From: Caulobacter sp. Root1455
GTDB taxonomy: Bacteria; Pseudomonadota; Alphaproteobacteria; Caulobacterales; Caulobacteraceae
Direction: 5' to 3'
DNA length: 64,000 nucleotides
Assembly (NCBI RefSeq): GCF_001426905.1
Contig: NZ_LMFQ01000022.1
Span: 124,147-188,146 of the forward strand
Both the position numbers and the translations under genes were made by a program. The notes below the pieces were generated by a model. The model worked only from the letters and a program-made list of their open reading frames with translations. It did no database searches and was not told where the DNA came from. Shown here piece after piece: positions 1-7,752 of this stretch (its first letter is position 1; each line of letters starts with the position of its first letter).

Positions 1-354
1 GGCGCGGAAGACGTCGGCATAGGTGACGCGCAGGGTGACCAGGCGACGGCCCGCGACGCTCAAGGCCGCGTTGTGCACGGCGGCGCGGACGGCGGCGGTG
101 ACGGCGCGGGCCTCCTCGGGCCCGCCGAACTTGCTGGCGCAGGTGAGCGTCAGCAGGTGCTCCAGCCCGTCCGCCCCAAGGTCGCCGTCGGACCCGAACG
201 GCCGGCCCTCCTGGCGGCCCAGGCTGACGCACGGATAGACCGGATGGCGCGGGGCGTCGGCGTGGACGCGGGCGGCGACCAGGGCGGAGACGGCGGGCGC
301 GGCCTTCAGGGCCTCGACCAGGGCGGCGGTGACGGCCGCGTCGGCCCCGCTCAC
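1..354 (-). CDS. GTA/phage DUF3168 tail-completion protein (3' end off window)
   Basis: The first 118 codons read from a GTG start without a stop to the left edge, so the C-terminus is missing. The protein begins MSGADAAVTAALVEALKAAP and carries the pattern HPVYPCVSLGR followed by LEHLLTLTC, which fits the DUF3168 family (gene 8 of GTA clusters, a tail-terminator type protein). The GTG start overlaps the stop of the upstream connector gene by four bases (GTGA), which implies translational coupling. Family assignment is from remembered family patterns and gene order. The coding frame itself is clear. Confidence 0.75.
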   Translation of the reverse strand, partial: MSGADAAVTAALVEALKAAPAVSALVAARVHADAPRHPVYPCVSLGRQEGRPFGSDGDLGADGLEHLLTLTCASKFGGPEEARAVTAAVRAAVHNAALSVAGRRLVTLRVTYADVFRA

Positions 355-620
355 AGCCGGGCCTCGCGGTACGGAGCCAGCCAGGCCTCGACCAGGCCGG
401 GCGGCGGTTCGGAGCCGTCGCGATGCTCGTAGGCGTGGGCGACCAGGACCAGCACCGCCAGCCGCAGCGGCGCGGGGCTGGCCTGGGTGAGCGCCAGGCC
501 GGCGGCGGCGGCGACCCGCGCCTCGGCCGCGTCGATCAGCAGAGTCACCAGGGCGTCCTCGGCGGCGTCGGCCACGCGCAGGAAACCCTTGGCCTCGGCC
601 AGGGTGGTGGAGAGGGGCAT
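351..620 (-). CDS. Head-tail connector protein (GTA gene 6-like)
   Basis: An 89-residue helical, Ala/Leu-rich protein starting MPLSTTLAEAKGFLRV. The ATG at 620 is preferred over an upstream in-frame start because the extension would translate repeat DNA. The pattern (short N-terminal helix, central EARVAAAAGLAL, C-terminal aromatic/charged tail) matches the gp6-like head-tail connector family, which forms the ring under the portal. It lies directly after the capsid gene, as in HK97-type and GTA clusters, and is coupled by a four-base overlap to the DUF3168 gene. No gene-7-like head-tail adaptor lies between them. Confidence 0.75.
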   Translation of the reverse strand: MPLSTTLAEAKGFLRVADAAEDALVTLLIDAAEARVAAAAGLALTQASPAPLRLAVLVLVAHAYEHRDGSEPPPGLVEAWLAPYREARL

Positions 621-647
621 GTGGGGGGTCCTGAAAGGAAGGAAGAG

Positions 648-753
648 ACTCCCCCCTCTGGTCCTTCGGACCGCCTCCCCCACAGGGGGAGGAACTGATC
701 GCGAGGTCCTCCCCCTGTGGGGGAGGTGTCGGCGAAGTCGACGGAGGGGGGAG
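648..753. repeat. Interspersed palindromic repeat, family B copy 1
   Basis: A 106-base element with ends of the type actccccc / gggggagt. Internal hairpins are ggtccttcggacc and ctcccccacagggggag. It fills the gap between the capsid and connector genes. Other copies are at 2037, 54769 and 58049. Confidence 0.85.
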
Positions 754-772
754 TTTTAGGGCGTCGCCGCGG

Positions 773-1999
773 CTACGACACCGCGAACTTCAGCAGCTTG
801 ATCGCGTCGAAGTTCTGCACCCCGCCGCCGACCCGCTTGGTGGTGTAGAACAGCACGTGGGGCTTGGCCGAATAGGGGTCGCGCAGCACTCGCACCCCGG
901 CGCGGTCGACGATCAGATAGCCTTTCTCGAAATCGCCGAACGCGATGGCCATGGCGTTGGCCGCGACGTCGGGCATGGCCTCGATCTCGGTCACCGGATA
1001 GCCCAGCAGGCTGGCCGACTGGCCCGGCTGCAGGGCCGCGTTCCAGATGTAGTTGCCCTGGGCGTCCTTGAACTTGCGCACCGCGCTGACCGTGCGGCGG
1101 TTCATCACGAAGCGGCCGTTCTGGCGGTACTGGGTCTTGGCCGCGTAGATCAGGTCGATCAGCTTGTCGGTCGGGTTCGAGGCCGGCCAGGCGCCGGCCA
1201 CGCCGGTGGCCAGGTAGCCGACCTGGCCCCAGGTCGCCGAGGCGTCGGCGGCGGCGGTGTAGGCCAGCAGGCCCTTGGGCTTGTTGACCCCGTCGCCGGC
1301 GACGAAGGCCGCCGTCTCCTGGGCGGCGAAGGCGTCCTGCACCTCCTCGGCCAGCCACTCGTCGATGTCGACATAGGCGTCGTCGAGCAGGGCCTGGGTG
1401 GCGGCCGGGCTGGCGTAGAGCTCGCCGGCCGGGAAGTCGATCACGTCCAGGGTCGGCGCCGTGGTCTCCGGACGCGAGGCGGTCTCGGCCACCCAGCTGG
1501 CGGCCAGGCCGGCGGTCGAGACCGGCTTGCGGAACGTGCCCGCGCCGATGGTGCGCACCTGGCAGATGTCGCGCATGGGCGAGGACGCGGCCAGGCGGCG
1601 CAGGATCTGCCGCTCCAGCTCGGCCGGGGCCACATAGCCGCCGGCCGTGGCCACGCCCTCGGACAGGCCCTTGGCTTCGAGCAGAAGCGCGGGGGTCTCG
1701 CCGGTCTTGATGTAGCGGTCGAAGGCGGCCTTGCGCTCGTCGGGAACGACCAGCCGGCCTTCCCCGCCGATCGTGGGCCGACGCGCGTCGGCCAGCACGC
1801 GGTCCAGCCGCGCCTGGGCGTTGGCGACCGCGTCGTCGATGCGCGCGACCTTCTCCTCCAGCAGCACGTCGGCGCGCTTGGTCTCCAGCGCCGCCAGGCG
1901 CTGATCGTTGGCGGCCTTGAAGCCTTCGAACGCCGCCAGCACTTCGTGCAGCGCGGCGCGGGCCTCCGGCGAGGCCGCGGCCTGTTTGGTTTCCTTCAT
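773..1999 (-). CDS. Major capsid protein, HK97 fold (GTA gene 5-like)
   Basis: A 408-residue protein if translation starts at the ATG at 1999 (MKETKQAAASPEARAAL); upstream in-frame residues are repeat-derived and are left out. Residues 15-75 form a charged coiled coil like the delta (scaffold) domain of HK97 capsids. From about residue 120 (GGYVAPAELERQILRRL) the mature capsid domain follows, with the family-typical FVAGDGVNKPKGLLAY at about 232-247 and FVMNRRTVSAVRKFKD at about 297-312. It sits between the protease and connector genes, as expected for a capsid that the upstream protease matures. Length fits GTA capsids. Confidence 0.93.
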   Translation of the reverse strand: MKETKQAAASPEARAALHEVLAAFEGFKAANDQRLAALETKRADVLLEEKVARIDDAVANAQARLDRVLADARRPTIGGEGRLVVPDERKAAFDRYIKTGETPALLLEAKGLSEGVATAGGYVAPAELERQILRRLAASSPMRDICQVRTIGAGTFRKPVSTAGLAASWVAETASRPETTAPTLDVIDFPAGELYASPAATQALLDDAYVDIDEWLAEEVQDAFAAQETAAFVAGDGVNKPKGLLAYTAAADASATWGQVGYLATGVAGAWPASNPTDKLIDLIYAAKTQYRQNGRFVMNRRTVSAVRKFKDAQGNYIWNAALQPGQSASLLGYPVTEIEAMPDVAANAMAIAFGDFEKGYLIVDRAGVRVLRDPYSAKPHVLFYTTKRVGGGVQNFDAIKLLKFAVS

Positions 2000-2036
2000 G
2001 GGAATCTCCGGTTTTTGGGAAGTCGTCAGGAAAGGC

Positions 2037-2148
2037 CCTCCCCCCGTGGGGGAGGTGTCGCCCGAAGGGCGACGGTTGGGGGGAGTTGGCCGAGGTGGGT
2101 CTGCTCCCCCCACCGGCCCTCCGGGCCGCCTCCCCCACGGGGGGAGGG
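2037..2148. repeat. Interspersed palindromic repeat, family B copy 2
   Basis: Two hairpin modules (ctcccccgtgggggag and the like) around gcccgaagggc and ggccctccgggcc. The element separates the protease and capsid genes. Confidence 0.85.
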
Positions 2149-2157
2149 ACTTGGTGA

Positions 2158-2577
2158 TCAGCCGTCGACGCGCTTGAGCCGCGCGCCCGGCAGCATCGGG
2201 AACGTCACGATCGACACCTCCCACAGCTCGACCGCGGTCAGCACGCGCAGGCGCCCGGTGTCGTCGGGGCGGGCCTTCACGGCGCGGAAGCCGATGGACA
2301 GGCCGTCCAGCGCCCCGGCCTCGACCAGGGCGGCGACGAGGCGGCCGCGTGGCGTGGTTCGCAATATCCGTCCACGGACGAACAGGCCCGCCGCGTCCTC
2401 GGCCATCTCGTCCCAGACGCCGACGGGCTCGGCGTCGTCGTGCTGGTGCAGCATCTTCACGCCGCCCGGACCGGTGCGGGCCAGGCTGGCGGCGAAGGCG
2501 CCGGCGGCGGCGACGTCGTCGTTGAGGTCGCGGGTCCAGAAGAGGGAGGCGTGGCCTTCGATCTCCAGGTCTTTCAT
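2158..2577 (-). CDS. Prohead protease, HK97 family (GTA gene 4-like)
   Basis: A 139-residue protein starting MKDLEIEGHASLF at an ATG with a clear AGGAG 7 bases upstream. Candidate catalytic residues of the S78/U35-type prohead protease are H44 (KMLHQHD) and S94 (LDGLSIGF), followed by the conserved strand ELWEVSIVTFPML (about 117-129). It would trim the capsid delta domain. At 139 residues it is short for the family but complete from the N-terminal strand to the final strand. Repeat elements flank the gene on both sides. Confidence 0.9.
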   Translation of the reverse strand: MKDLEIEGHASLFWTRDLNDDVAAAGAFAASLARTGPGGVKMLHQHDDAEPVGVWDEMAEDAAGLFVRGRILRTTPRGRLVAALVEAGALDGLSIGFRAVKARPDDTGRLRVLTAVELWEVSIVTFPMLPGARLKRVDG

Positions 2578-2597
2578 GAGGGCTCCTGTGCGGTGAA

Positions 2598-2729
2598 CAC
2601 TTGCCCCCTACGGACCGCTTCGCGGTCGTCTTCCCCCACAGGGGGAAGAGGGCGCCGTGCGGCGGCTGGAGCGTCCTCCGCCCCCTATGGGGGCGGACAG
2701 ACGGCGAAGCCGTCAGGTGGGGGCAAGTC
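2598..2729. repeat. Interspersed repeat, family A copy 1
   Basis: Ends acttgcccc and ggggcaagt are inverted copies. The body has two hairpin modules, one with cttcccccacagggggaag and one with gccccctatgggggc. Located between the small membrane protein gene and the protease gene. Confidence 0.88.
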
Positions 2730-2735
2730 CGTGCG

Positions 2736-2978
2736 CTACTGCGCGTCCAGCTTGCTCTCGATCCGGGCCAGCGAGGCGCGGGTGGCGTCGGCCTGGGCCT
2801 CCAGGCGGGCCAGGCGCTCGGCGACCGGAGCCTGGGCGTCGAGACGCTGGCGCAGGTCGTCGATGCGGGCCGACGCCCGGCCGGCCCACAGCAGGGCGGT
2901 CGCGGCCTGCAGGGCCACGGCGACCAGCAGGCCGACGGAGACCTGGCGGTCGAGCCGCCAGCGGTGGGGTGAGGTCAT
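2736..2978 (-). CDS. Small membrane protein with coiled coil (GTA gene 3.5-like)
   Basis: An 80-residue protein from the ATG at 2978 (MTSPHRWRLDRQVSVG). Residues 14-34 form one hydrophobic segment (VSVGLLVAVALQAATALLW). Residues 40-80 form a heptad-like helix (IDDLRQRLDAQAPVAERLA). Its place between portal and protease genes matches the small gene 3.5 of Rhodobacter-type GTAs, whose role is unclear to me. The identification rests on position and size; the sequence supports only a membrane-anchored coiled coil. Confidence 0.65.
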   Translation of the reverse strand: MTSPHRWRLDRQVSVGLLVAVALQAATALLWAGRASARIDDLRQRLDAQAPVAERLARLEAQADATRASLARIESKLDAQ

Positions 2979-3000
2979 GGGTGTCTCCCGGGCGGTGAAC

Positions 3001-3130
3001 ACTTGCCCCCTACGGGCCGCTTCGCGGCCGTCTTCCCCCAGAGGGGGAAGAGGACGCCGTGCGGCGGCTGGGGGCGTCCTCCGCCCCCTATGGGGGCGGA
3101 CAGACCGCGTAGCGGTCAGGTGGGGGCAAG
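3001..3130. repeat. Interspersed repeat, family A copy 2
   Basis: Very similar to the copy at 2598, including the shared outer flank ggtgaac before acttgcccc. It fills the portal to gene-3.5 gap. Confidence 0.88.
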
Positions 3131-3138
3131 GGGGTGAG

Positions 3139-4293
3139 CTACCCCTCCAACCCCGCCAGCCGCCGCCGCTCGGCGTCGGTCAGGAAGCTCGCCCCCTCCA
3201 GCCGCGCCCACAGCGCGTCGCGCTCGGCGGAAAGCGCCGGCACGGCGTCCAGGTCGCAGGCGATGCGGGCGCCGGGGAACTTGGGCTCCAGCCACACCGA
3301 CAGGGCCCGCGCCGCCCGCTCGGCCAGGGGCACGACGGTGTGGCGCCAGAACGCCCCGTTGGCCTCGCGGTAGTTGGCGTAGGTCGCGTCGCCCGGCACG
3401 CCCAGCAGCTGGGGCGGCACCCCGAAGGCCAGGGCGATCTCGCGGGCGGCGGCGGACTTGCCGGCGATGAAGTCCATGTCGGCGGGGCTCAGCGACATCG
3501 GCCGCCAGTCCAGCCCGCCCTCCAGCAGCAGCGGCCGTCCGGCGTTGGCCGTGCCGGCGTGGGCGTCGGACAGCTCGGCCTTCAGCCGCTCGAACTGCTC
3601 CGCCGACAGCCGGTCGCCCGCTTCACGGTTTGCGTAGACCAGGGCCCCGGACGGCCGGGCCGAATTGTCGAGCAGGGCCTTGTTCCAGGCCCCCGAGGCG
3701 TTGTGCACGTCGATCGCGAAGGCCGCCGCCTCGAGCGGCGAGAAGCCGTAATGATCGTCGGTCGGGTTGAACAGCCGCAGGTGCAGCACCGGCAGCCAGC
3801 CGGACCCGTCGCGGCCGATCCGGGCGGTGCGGCCGGCGGCCTGGTAGTCGTAGGCCAGGGGCCAGCCGCGCGGACCGGGCACCACGGTCATCCGGTCGGG
3901 CCGCAGGGCGTAGAGCTCGGTCGGGGCGTCGTCGCCCGAAGCCTCCAGATAGCCGTTCCCCGCCACCTGCAGGTGCCCGAAGAACGCTTCCATCAGGTCG
4001 GCCCCGCCTTGCTCGGGATTGGGGGCCTGGAGCAGCTTGCGCAGCGGATGGTCGTCGGCCCGCCGGCCGCCGACGAAGACCGTGAGCGGCACGGCGGCGG
4101 CGGCCTCGGCGATCATCCGCACGCAGCGATAGGCGATCGGGTTCTTGCCGAAGCCCTCGGACGCCAGGGCCGCGTAGTCGCGCGGCGTCCAGCGCGGACG
4201 GCCCGCCGTGGTCAGGGCGATCAGGCGCGCGGCCCGGGAGTCCTTGGCCTCCGGCGCCATGGGGGGCGGACGGCGGGGTTTGAACAGGGGCAT
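3139..4293 (-). CDS. Phage portal protein, HK97 family (GTA gene 3-like)
   Basis: A 384-residue protein starting MPLFKPRRPPPMAPEAKD. Family features include the early motif NPIAYRCVRMIAEAAAAVP (about 71-89), HPLRKLLQAPNP and the helix LMEAFFGHLQVAGNGYLE, the central LRLFNPTDDHYGFSPLEAA, and late PPQLLGVPGDATYANYREA. Portals form the dodecameric ring through which DNA is packaged. The gene lies downstream of the terminase, as in GTA clusters, but is separated from it by a plus-strand endonuclease gene and repeats. Confidence 0.93.
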   Translation of the reverse strand: MPLFKPRRPPPMAPEAKDSRAARLIALTTAGRPRWTPRDYAALASEGFGKNPIAYRCVRMIAEAAAAVPLTVFVGGRRADDHPLRKLLQAPNPEQGGADLMEAFFGHLQVAGNGYLEASGDDAPTELYALRPDRMTVVPGPRGWPLAYDYQAAGRTARIGRDGSGWLPVLHLRLFNPTDDHYGFSPLEAAAFAIDVHNASGAWNKALLDNSARPSGALVYANREAGDRLSAEQFERLKAELSDAHAGTANAGRPLLLEGGLDWRPMSLSPADMDFIAGKSAAAREIALAFGVPPQLLGVPGDATYANYREANGAFWRHTVVPLAERAARALSVWLEPKFPGARIACDLDAVPALSAERDALWARLEGASFLTDAERRRLAGLEG

Positions 4294-4364
4294 GTCGGAC
4301 GCCTCGCGGAGGTTGAGAACGAAAAGGGAACATGTTAGGGTTGCCTGGACCGGCGGCGCGCCAT

Positions 4365-4429
4365 CCTCCGCCCCCTATGGGGGCGGACAGACGGCGCAGC
4401 CGTCAGGTGGGGGCAAGGGGGTGAGCCAC
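4365..4429. repeat. Interspersed repeat, family A half copy 3
   Basis: Only the right-hand module is present (gccccctatgggggc, then cgtcaggtgggggcaag) together with the outer flank gtgagccac. It abuts the ATG of the DUF559 gene. A GTG inside the flank (4421) is in frame with that gene and is an alternative start. Confidence 0.8.
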
Positions 4430-4819
4430 ATGACCGCGCCACGACCGACGGTCGTCAACGCCAGGCGGCTGCGCAAAGAGATGACCCTGCCGGAGCTGAA
4501 GCTATGGAACGCCATCCGGCGTGGGCAGCTGGACGGTTTGAAGTTCCGTCGGCAGCACCCGATTGGGCCCTATGTGCTGGACTTCTTCTGTCCGGCGCAC
4601 CGGTTGGCGGTGGAAGTCGATGGCGCGGAACACTACACCGAAGACCGTTCGGAGAAGGACGCCGCGCGGGACCGATGGTTGGCGCGGCAAGGGATCATGA
4701 CGCTGCGGATTCCAGCGAGCTGGGTGCTGGATTCGGTCGACAGCGCGGTCCTCGCGATACGTGAGCAGCTCACTCACTTGCCCCCACCTGGCGGCTTCGC
4801 CGCCTGTCCGCCCCCATAG
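4430..4819 (+). CDS. DUF559 (Vsr-like PD-(D/E)XK) endonuclease-domain protein inside the GTA cluster
   Basis: A 129-residue protein, MTAPRPTVVNARRLRKEM onward. It has the DUF559 pattern: MTLPELKLWNAIRRGQLDG, FRRQHPIGPYVLDFFCP with D51, then LAVEVDGAEHY with E62 and D64, forming a PD-(D/E)XK-type nuclease core. It lies on the plus strand between the minus-strand terminase and portal genes. The last 15 or so residues (THLPPPGGFAACPPP) and the stop codon are encoded by family A repeat DNA that begins at 4777. The in-frame GTG at 4421 would add three residues. A nuclease fold is well supported. The biological role, and whether it belongs to the GTA, is unknown. Confidence 0.85.
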   Translation: MTAPRPTVVNARRLRKEMTLPELKLWNAIRRGQLDGLKFRRQHPIGPYVLDFFCPAHRLAVEVDGAEHYTEDRSEKDAARDRWLARQGIMTLRIPASWVLDSVDSAVLAIREQLTHLPPPGGFAACPPP

Positions 4820-4905
4820 GGGGCGGAGGAAGCGCGTCAGCGCCGGCGAACCTTCTTCCCCCAATGGGGGAAGACGACCGCGAAGCGGTCCGTAGGGGGC
4901 AAGTC
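4777..4905. repeat. Interspersed repeat, family A copy 4 (overlaps coding sequence)
   Basis: A full element in inverted orientation, from acttgccccc to ggggcaagt. Its first 43 bases encode the C-terminus and stop codon of the DUF559 protein. Its other end lies 7 bases from the terminase stop codon. Confidence 0.88.
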
Positions 4906-4911
4906 AGTGCG

Positions 4912-6231
4912 TTACAACACGCTCAACCGCGGCCTGCGCCCCACCCCCAGCATCAGCTCGCTCACCGCCCAGACCAAGGCGTCGGCCCGGTCCGGGCTGT
5001 GGTCCAGGTCCCCCGACCCCAGGGCCATCAGCTCCTCCTCCAGGGCCGGAAAGGCCCCGCAGTGGATCACGCGGCCCTGTTCGTACAGGGCCGCCACCGG
5101 CTCGGCGCGGGCGCGCTTGCCCACGGACGCCTTGACCAGCTTGACCGCGCAGGGCGGGGCGGCCTGGGCAAGGACCGAGCGGACCATGTCGCCGCCCTGG
5201 TTGGCCTCGGCCACCAGGGCGTCGGCCGACCAGCGGACGGCGGCCTCGACCGCGCGGCGGGCCCAGCCGTTGGGCGACAGGCCCTTGGCGGTGCGGTCCT
5301 CGAGCACGAAGGCCCGGCCGTCGAAGCGCCCGCAGACCACGATGCCGCAGGCGTCGCCGCCCGCCGTGGCCGGCGGGTCGACGGCCACGACCACGCGCTC
5401 GAAGGCGGCCGGCGGCGCGCCCCGGCAGCGGGCCAGGTCCTGGGCGCGGAACAGCCCGCCCTCGCCCTCGACGATCAGCCCGTCCAGCTCCTGGGCGGCC
5501 AGGCGGGTGCCGCCGTAGAGGCTCCGCAGGGTCGACAGGAAGGCCGGCGCCAGGTGGTCGGCGTTGGCCGAGGTCGGGGCGCGGGTGTCGACCGTGCCGG
5601 GCTCGGCGATCAGGTTTCGCAGGGCGCGGATCGGCCGGGGCGTGGTGGTCACCACCAGGCGCGGGTCGGTCCCCAGGCGCAGGCCGAACCGCAGCATGGC
5701 CAGGGTCTCGGCGGGCTTGGGCCAGGCGCAGAACTCGTCGGCCCAGGCGGCGTGGAACTGCGGGCCGCGCAGGGAGTCCGGGTCCTCGGCCGAGAAGGCC
5801 TGGGCGACGGCGCCGTTGCGAAATTCCAGACGTCGCCGGCTGGCGCGCCAAGTCGGACGTTCGCCCGGCGGGTAGAGGCTCTTGAGGCCCGAAGGGCCCT
5901 CGATCATCACCTCGCGCACGTCGTGAAAGGTGGGGCCGACCAGGGCCAGGCTGCCGACATGCCGGGATTGCTCCTTGATCCAGGACGCGCCCGCGAAGGT
6001 CTTGCCGGCCCCGCGACCGCCCAGGAACAACCAGGTGCTCCAGGGCTCATCCGACGGGAGCTGGTGCGCCGCCCTCGGCTTCCACGCCGCGCGGCAGCGC
6101 GCGATCCGTCGCTCCGGCGCCTCGTCCAGCCAGTTGCTTAGATTCTCGGGCGACTCGAGCAGCCTCCAGTCGCTGTCGTATATCGGCGTGAAGCTGCGCC
6201 ATCCGTTCGGGGGTGCGACGAGTGTCGTCAT
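4912..6231 (-). CDS. Terminase large subunit (GTA gene 2-like)
   Basis: A 439-residue DNA-packaging motor. Walker A is GGRGAGKT at 71-78, and Walker B is around AAWADEF (D165, E166). The C-terminal RNase H-like nuclease has candidate acidic residues at D285 (VVAVDPPATAGG), E342 (VAEANQGG) and D417 (DRADALVW). The ATG at 6231 has an AGGAGCAGGAA ribosome site just upstream, which supports this start even though the first 185 bases overlap the upstream gene in another frame. Residues WLDEAPERRIARCRAAW before the Walker A match the usual TerL N-terminus. It packages host DNA in GTAs. Confidence 0.93.
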   Translation of the reverse strand: MTTLVAPPNGWRSFTPIYDSDWRLLESPENLSNWLDEAPERRIARCRAAWKPRAAHQLPSDEPWSTWLFLGGRGAGKTFAGASWIKEQSRHVGSLALVGPTFHDVREVMIEGPSGLKSLYPPGERPTWRASRRRLEFRNGAVAQAFSAEDPDSLRGPQFHAAWADEFCAWPKPAETLAMLRFGLRLGTDPRLVVTTTPRPIRALRNLIAEPGTVDTRAPTSANADHLAPAFLSTLRSLYGGTRLAAQELDGLIVEGEGGLFRAQDLARCRGAPPAAFERVVVAVDPPATAGGDACGIVVCGRFDGRAFVLEDRTAKGLSPNGWARRAVEAAVRWSADALVAEANQGGDMVRSVLAQAAPPCAVKLVKASVGKRARAEPVAALYEQGRVIHCGAFPALEEELMALGSGDLDHSPDRADALVWAVSELMLGVGRRPRLSVL

Positions 6232-6517
6232 CCATTTCCTGCTCCTCTTGCTTGGCGGCGTCGTTCTCGTTGGCGGCCCTGGCCTTCATCGTGGAGGCCT
6301 TGATCGCCTTGGCGTTGGCCGCGATGTCGGCCTGCGCCCGACGCTTCATGGCCAGGATCGCGTGCATCCGAGCCGCGGTCAGGCCGACGGCGGCCAGCAG
6401 TTTGGTTTGCTCGATTTGGGTGCGCAGGGACGTCGTGTCGTAGATCTCTTTCACGTTCGCGACGTGCATCTCCACCATGAGGACGTCGCTGTCTCGCAGC
6501 AGGTCTTCCGAGGTCAT
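6047..6517 (-). CDS. Putative GTA gene 1 / small terminase-like protein
   Basis: A 156-residue protein from the ATG at 6517 (MTSEDLLRDSDVLMVEM), chosen because GGGAGAAGCGAG precedes it; an upstream ATG at 6535 is possible. The body is almost all helical (MHAILAMKRRAQADIAANAK), with an acidic Q/E stretch (KQEEQEMDDD) and a basic amphipathic tail. Position first in the cluster, immediately before the large terminase, matches GTA gene 1 (TerS). The 185-base out-of-frame overlap with the terminase is unusual. The last 25 or so residues look less protein-like, so the true C-terminus or a frameshift should be questioned. Confidence 0.6.
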   Translation of the reverse strand: MTSEDLLRDSDVLMVEMHVANVKEIYDTTSLRTQIEQTKLLAAVGLTAARMHAILAMKRRAQADIAANAKAIKASTMKARAANENDAAKQEEQEMDDDTRRTPERMAQLHADIRQRLEAARVARESKQLAGRGAGATDRALPRGVEAEGGAPAPVG

Positions 6518-6730
6518 CTCGCTTCTCCCGGCCATGGCACAAAGATACGGGAGCAGCGAGCGCCGCTGATAACTTAGGTCGAGAAAGTTTAGGACGTTGA
6601 TTTCGCTGGCGTTCGTTCGCCAAGCGCCGAGGATCGACGAGGCTGGATCCCCGTCAGGGGCGCTGTCGCGGCGGGAATTTGAGGGGTCGCGACCGCCGTC
6701 GACCCGCCACTGAGGTTCGAAAGGTCCGTC

Positions 6731-7171
6731 CTAGGACGACGCGCCCGCCGGCCCCGGCCCCAGGGCGTCGGCGACGAGCTCCTCGAGCACGCCGAGGTCC
6801 AGGTCCTTTACGGACCTGAAGCTGATGCAATAGCCGGTGACCTTGGCCTTCCCGAGCCGCGCCCCATAGGTCCTGGACAGGTAGGTCTTGTCCTTCAGAC
6901 CCATGACGTAGACCGACAGTCCGGACGTGTTGGCGCTCAGGCCGATCTTGTAGAACGCCCGGGGCTCCCCGGCGGCGTAGCTGAGCCTCTCCGAGCCGTA
7001 GCCGATATTCGGATTGGAAACGACCTTGCCGGCGTCGTTCCGGCCATCCAGGAACCAGAGCTTGGCGTCGGGCGAAATCGCCAGGATGCGCCGGTGCAGA
7101 TCCCGCAATTCCTCGCGCTTGGCTGGAGACTGATCGCCAATATAGCCCTCGATCTGCTCGCGCACGCTCAT
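6731..7171 (-). CDS. DUF1801 domain protein
   Basis: A 146-residue protein starting MSVREQIEGYIGDQSPAKREE. The pattern (short N-terminal helix pair with LRDLHRRILAISPDAKLWF, then AGEPRAFYKIGLSAN, then SVYVMGLKDKTYL and TGYCISFRSVKDLDL) is that of DUF1801 proteins, a YdhG-like fold found widely in stress-related contexts and without an assigned reaction. It is monocistronic, with no partner gene apparent. It reads away from a 306-base gap shared with the plus-strand DUF4287 gene, so both may use promoters there. Confidence 0.8.
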   Translation of the reverse strand: MSVREQIEGYIGDQSPAKREELRDLHRRILAISPDAKLWFLDGRNDAGKVVSNPNIGYGSERLSYAAGEPRAFYKIGLSANTSGLSVYVMGLKDKTYLSRTYGARLGKAKVTGYCISFRSVKDLDLGVLEELVADALGPGPAGASS

Positions 7172-7477
7172 GGCGAGGGTCTCCGTTTCCGTTTTCGCCA
7201 GGCCGAAACTCGGACCGCGAGCGCCAGCCTCTCATCGGGACGACGATCGAACCTGTCTGAAACCGACACGGTCCGCTGACTTTCTTCGACCTTCGGCGGC
7301 GCCGGCGACCCGCGATGGCCTTCGACAGACGTCTCACGAAAGCGCCTCGGCGAGGCCCGTCCGCTGGCGCGAACCGGCGACGACGGGGGCGAGGGGCGGG
7401 AAAAAAACACCGCCCCCTGTCGGCCAGCGCGCTTCCCGCCCGTCCTAGGATCAACAGCCACCCCACGGAGCCGCCCG
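7172..7477. other. Divergent intergenic region, 306 bp
   Basis: The gap between the divergent DUF1801 and DUF4287 genes. It contains a GC-rich stretch with an isolated A-run (gggaaaaaaacacc near 7400). No repeat element, RNA gene or convincing coding frame was seen. It probably holds the two promoters. Confidence 0.5.
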
Positions 7478-7705
7478 ATGTCCTTCCAAGCCTATCTCGA
7501 CACCATCCAGGCCAAGACCGGCCTCGACGCCCCGGCCCTGAAGGCGGCGGCCGACGCGGCCGGGCTGTCGGAGGGCGGCGCGCTCAAGCCGGACGTGAAG
7601 GCCGGCCAGGTCGTGGCCTGGGGCAAGGGCCAGCTGGGCCTGGGCCACGGGCACGCCATGGCGATCTACGCCCTACTGTCGGGCAAGCGGGGGCCGGGGG
7701 ATTGA
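7478..7705 (+). CDS. DUF4287 domain protein
   Basis: A 75-residue protein beginning MSFQAYLDTIQAKTGLDAPA, the characteristic start of DUF4287 proteins. It continues with VKAGQVVAWGKGQLGLGHGH and AMAIYALLSGKR, which complete the small domain. Family members occur alone or joined to DUF5655 domains and have no assigned function. A family D repeat remnant follows the gene. Confidence 0.85.
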   Translation: MSFQAYLDTIQAKTGLDAPALKAAADAAGLSEGGALKPDVKAGQVVAWGKGQLGLGHGHAMAIYALLSGKRGPGD

Positions 7706-7752
7706 GGGTCTAGATCGGAGCCTTGAGCTGCTCCAAACCCTCCCCTTCTAAC

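Noticed and set aside
857-2596. Long plus-strand frames antisense to the capsid and other genes (also 11055-13082, 17807-21292, 32510-35722 on the opposite strands)
   Set aside because: They mirror the codon structure of strongly supported genes on the other strand and have Gly/Arg/Ala/Gln-rich composition without domains. This is usual in high-GC DNA.
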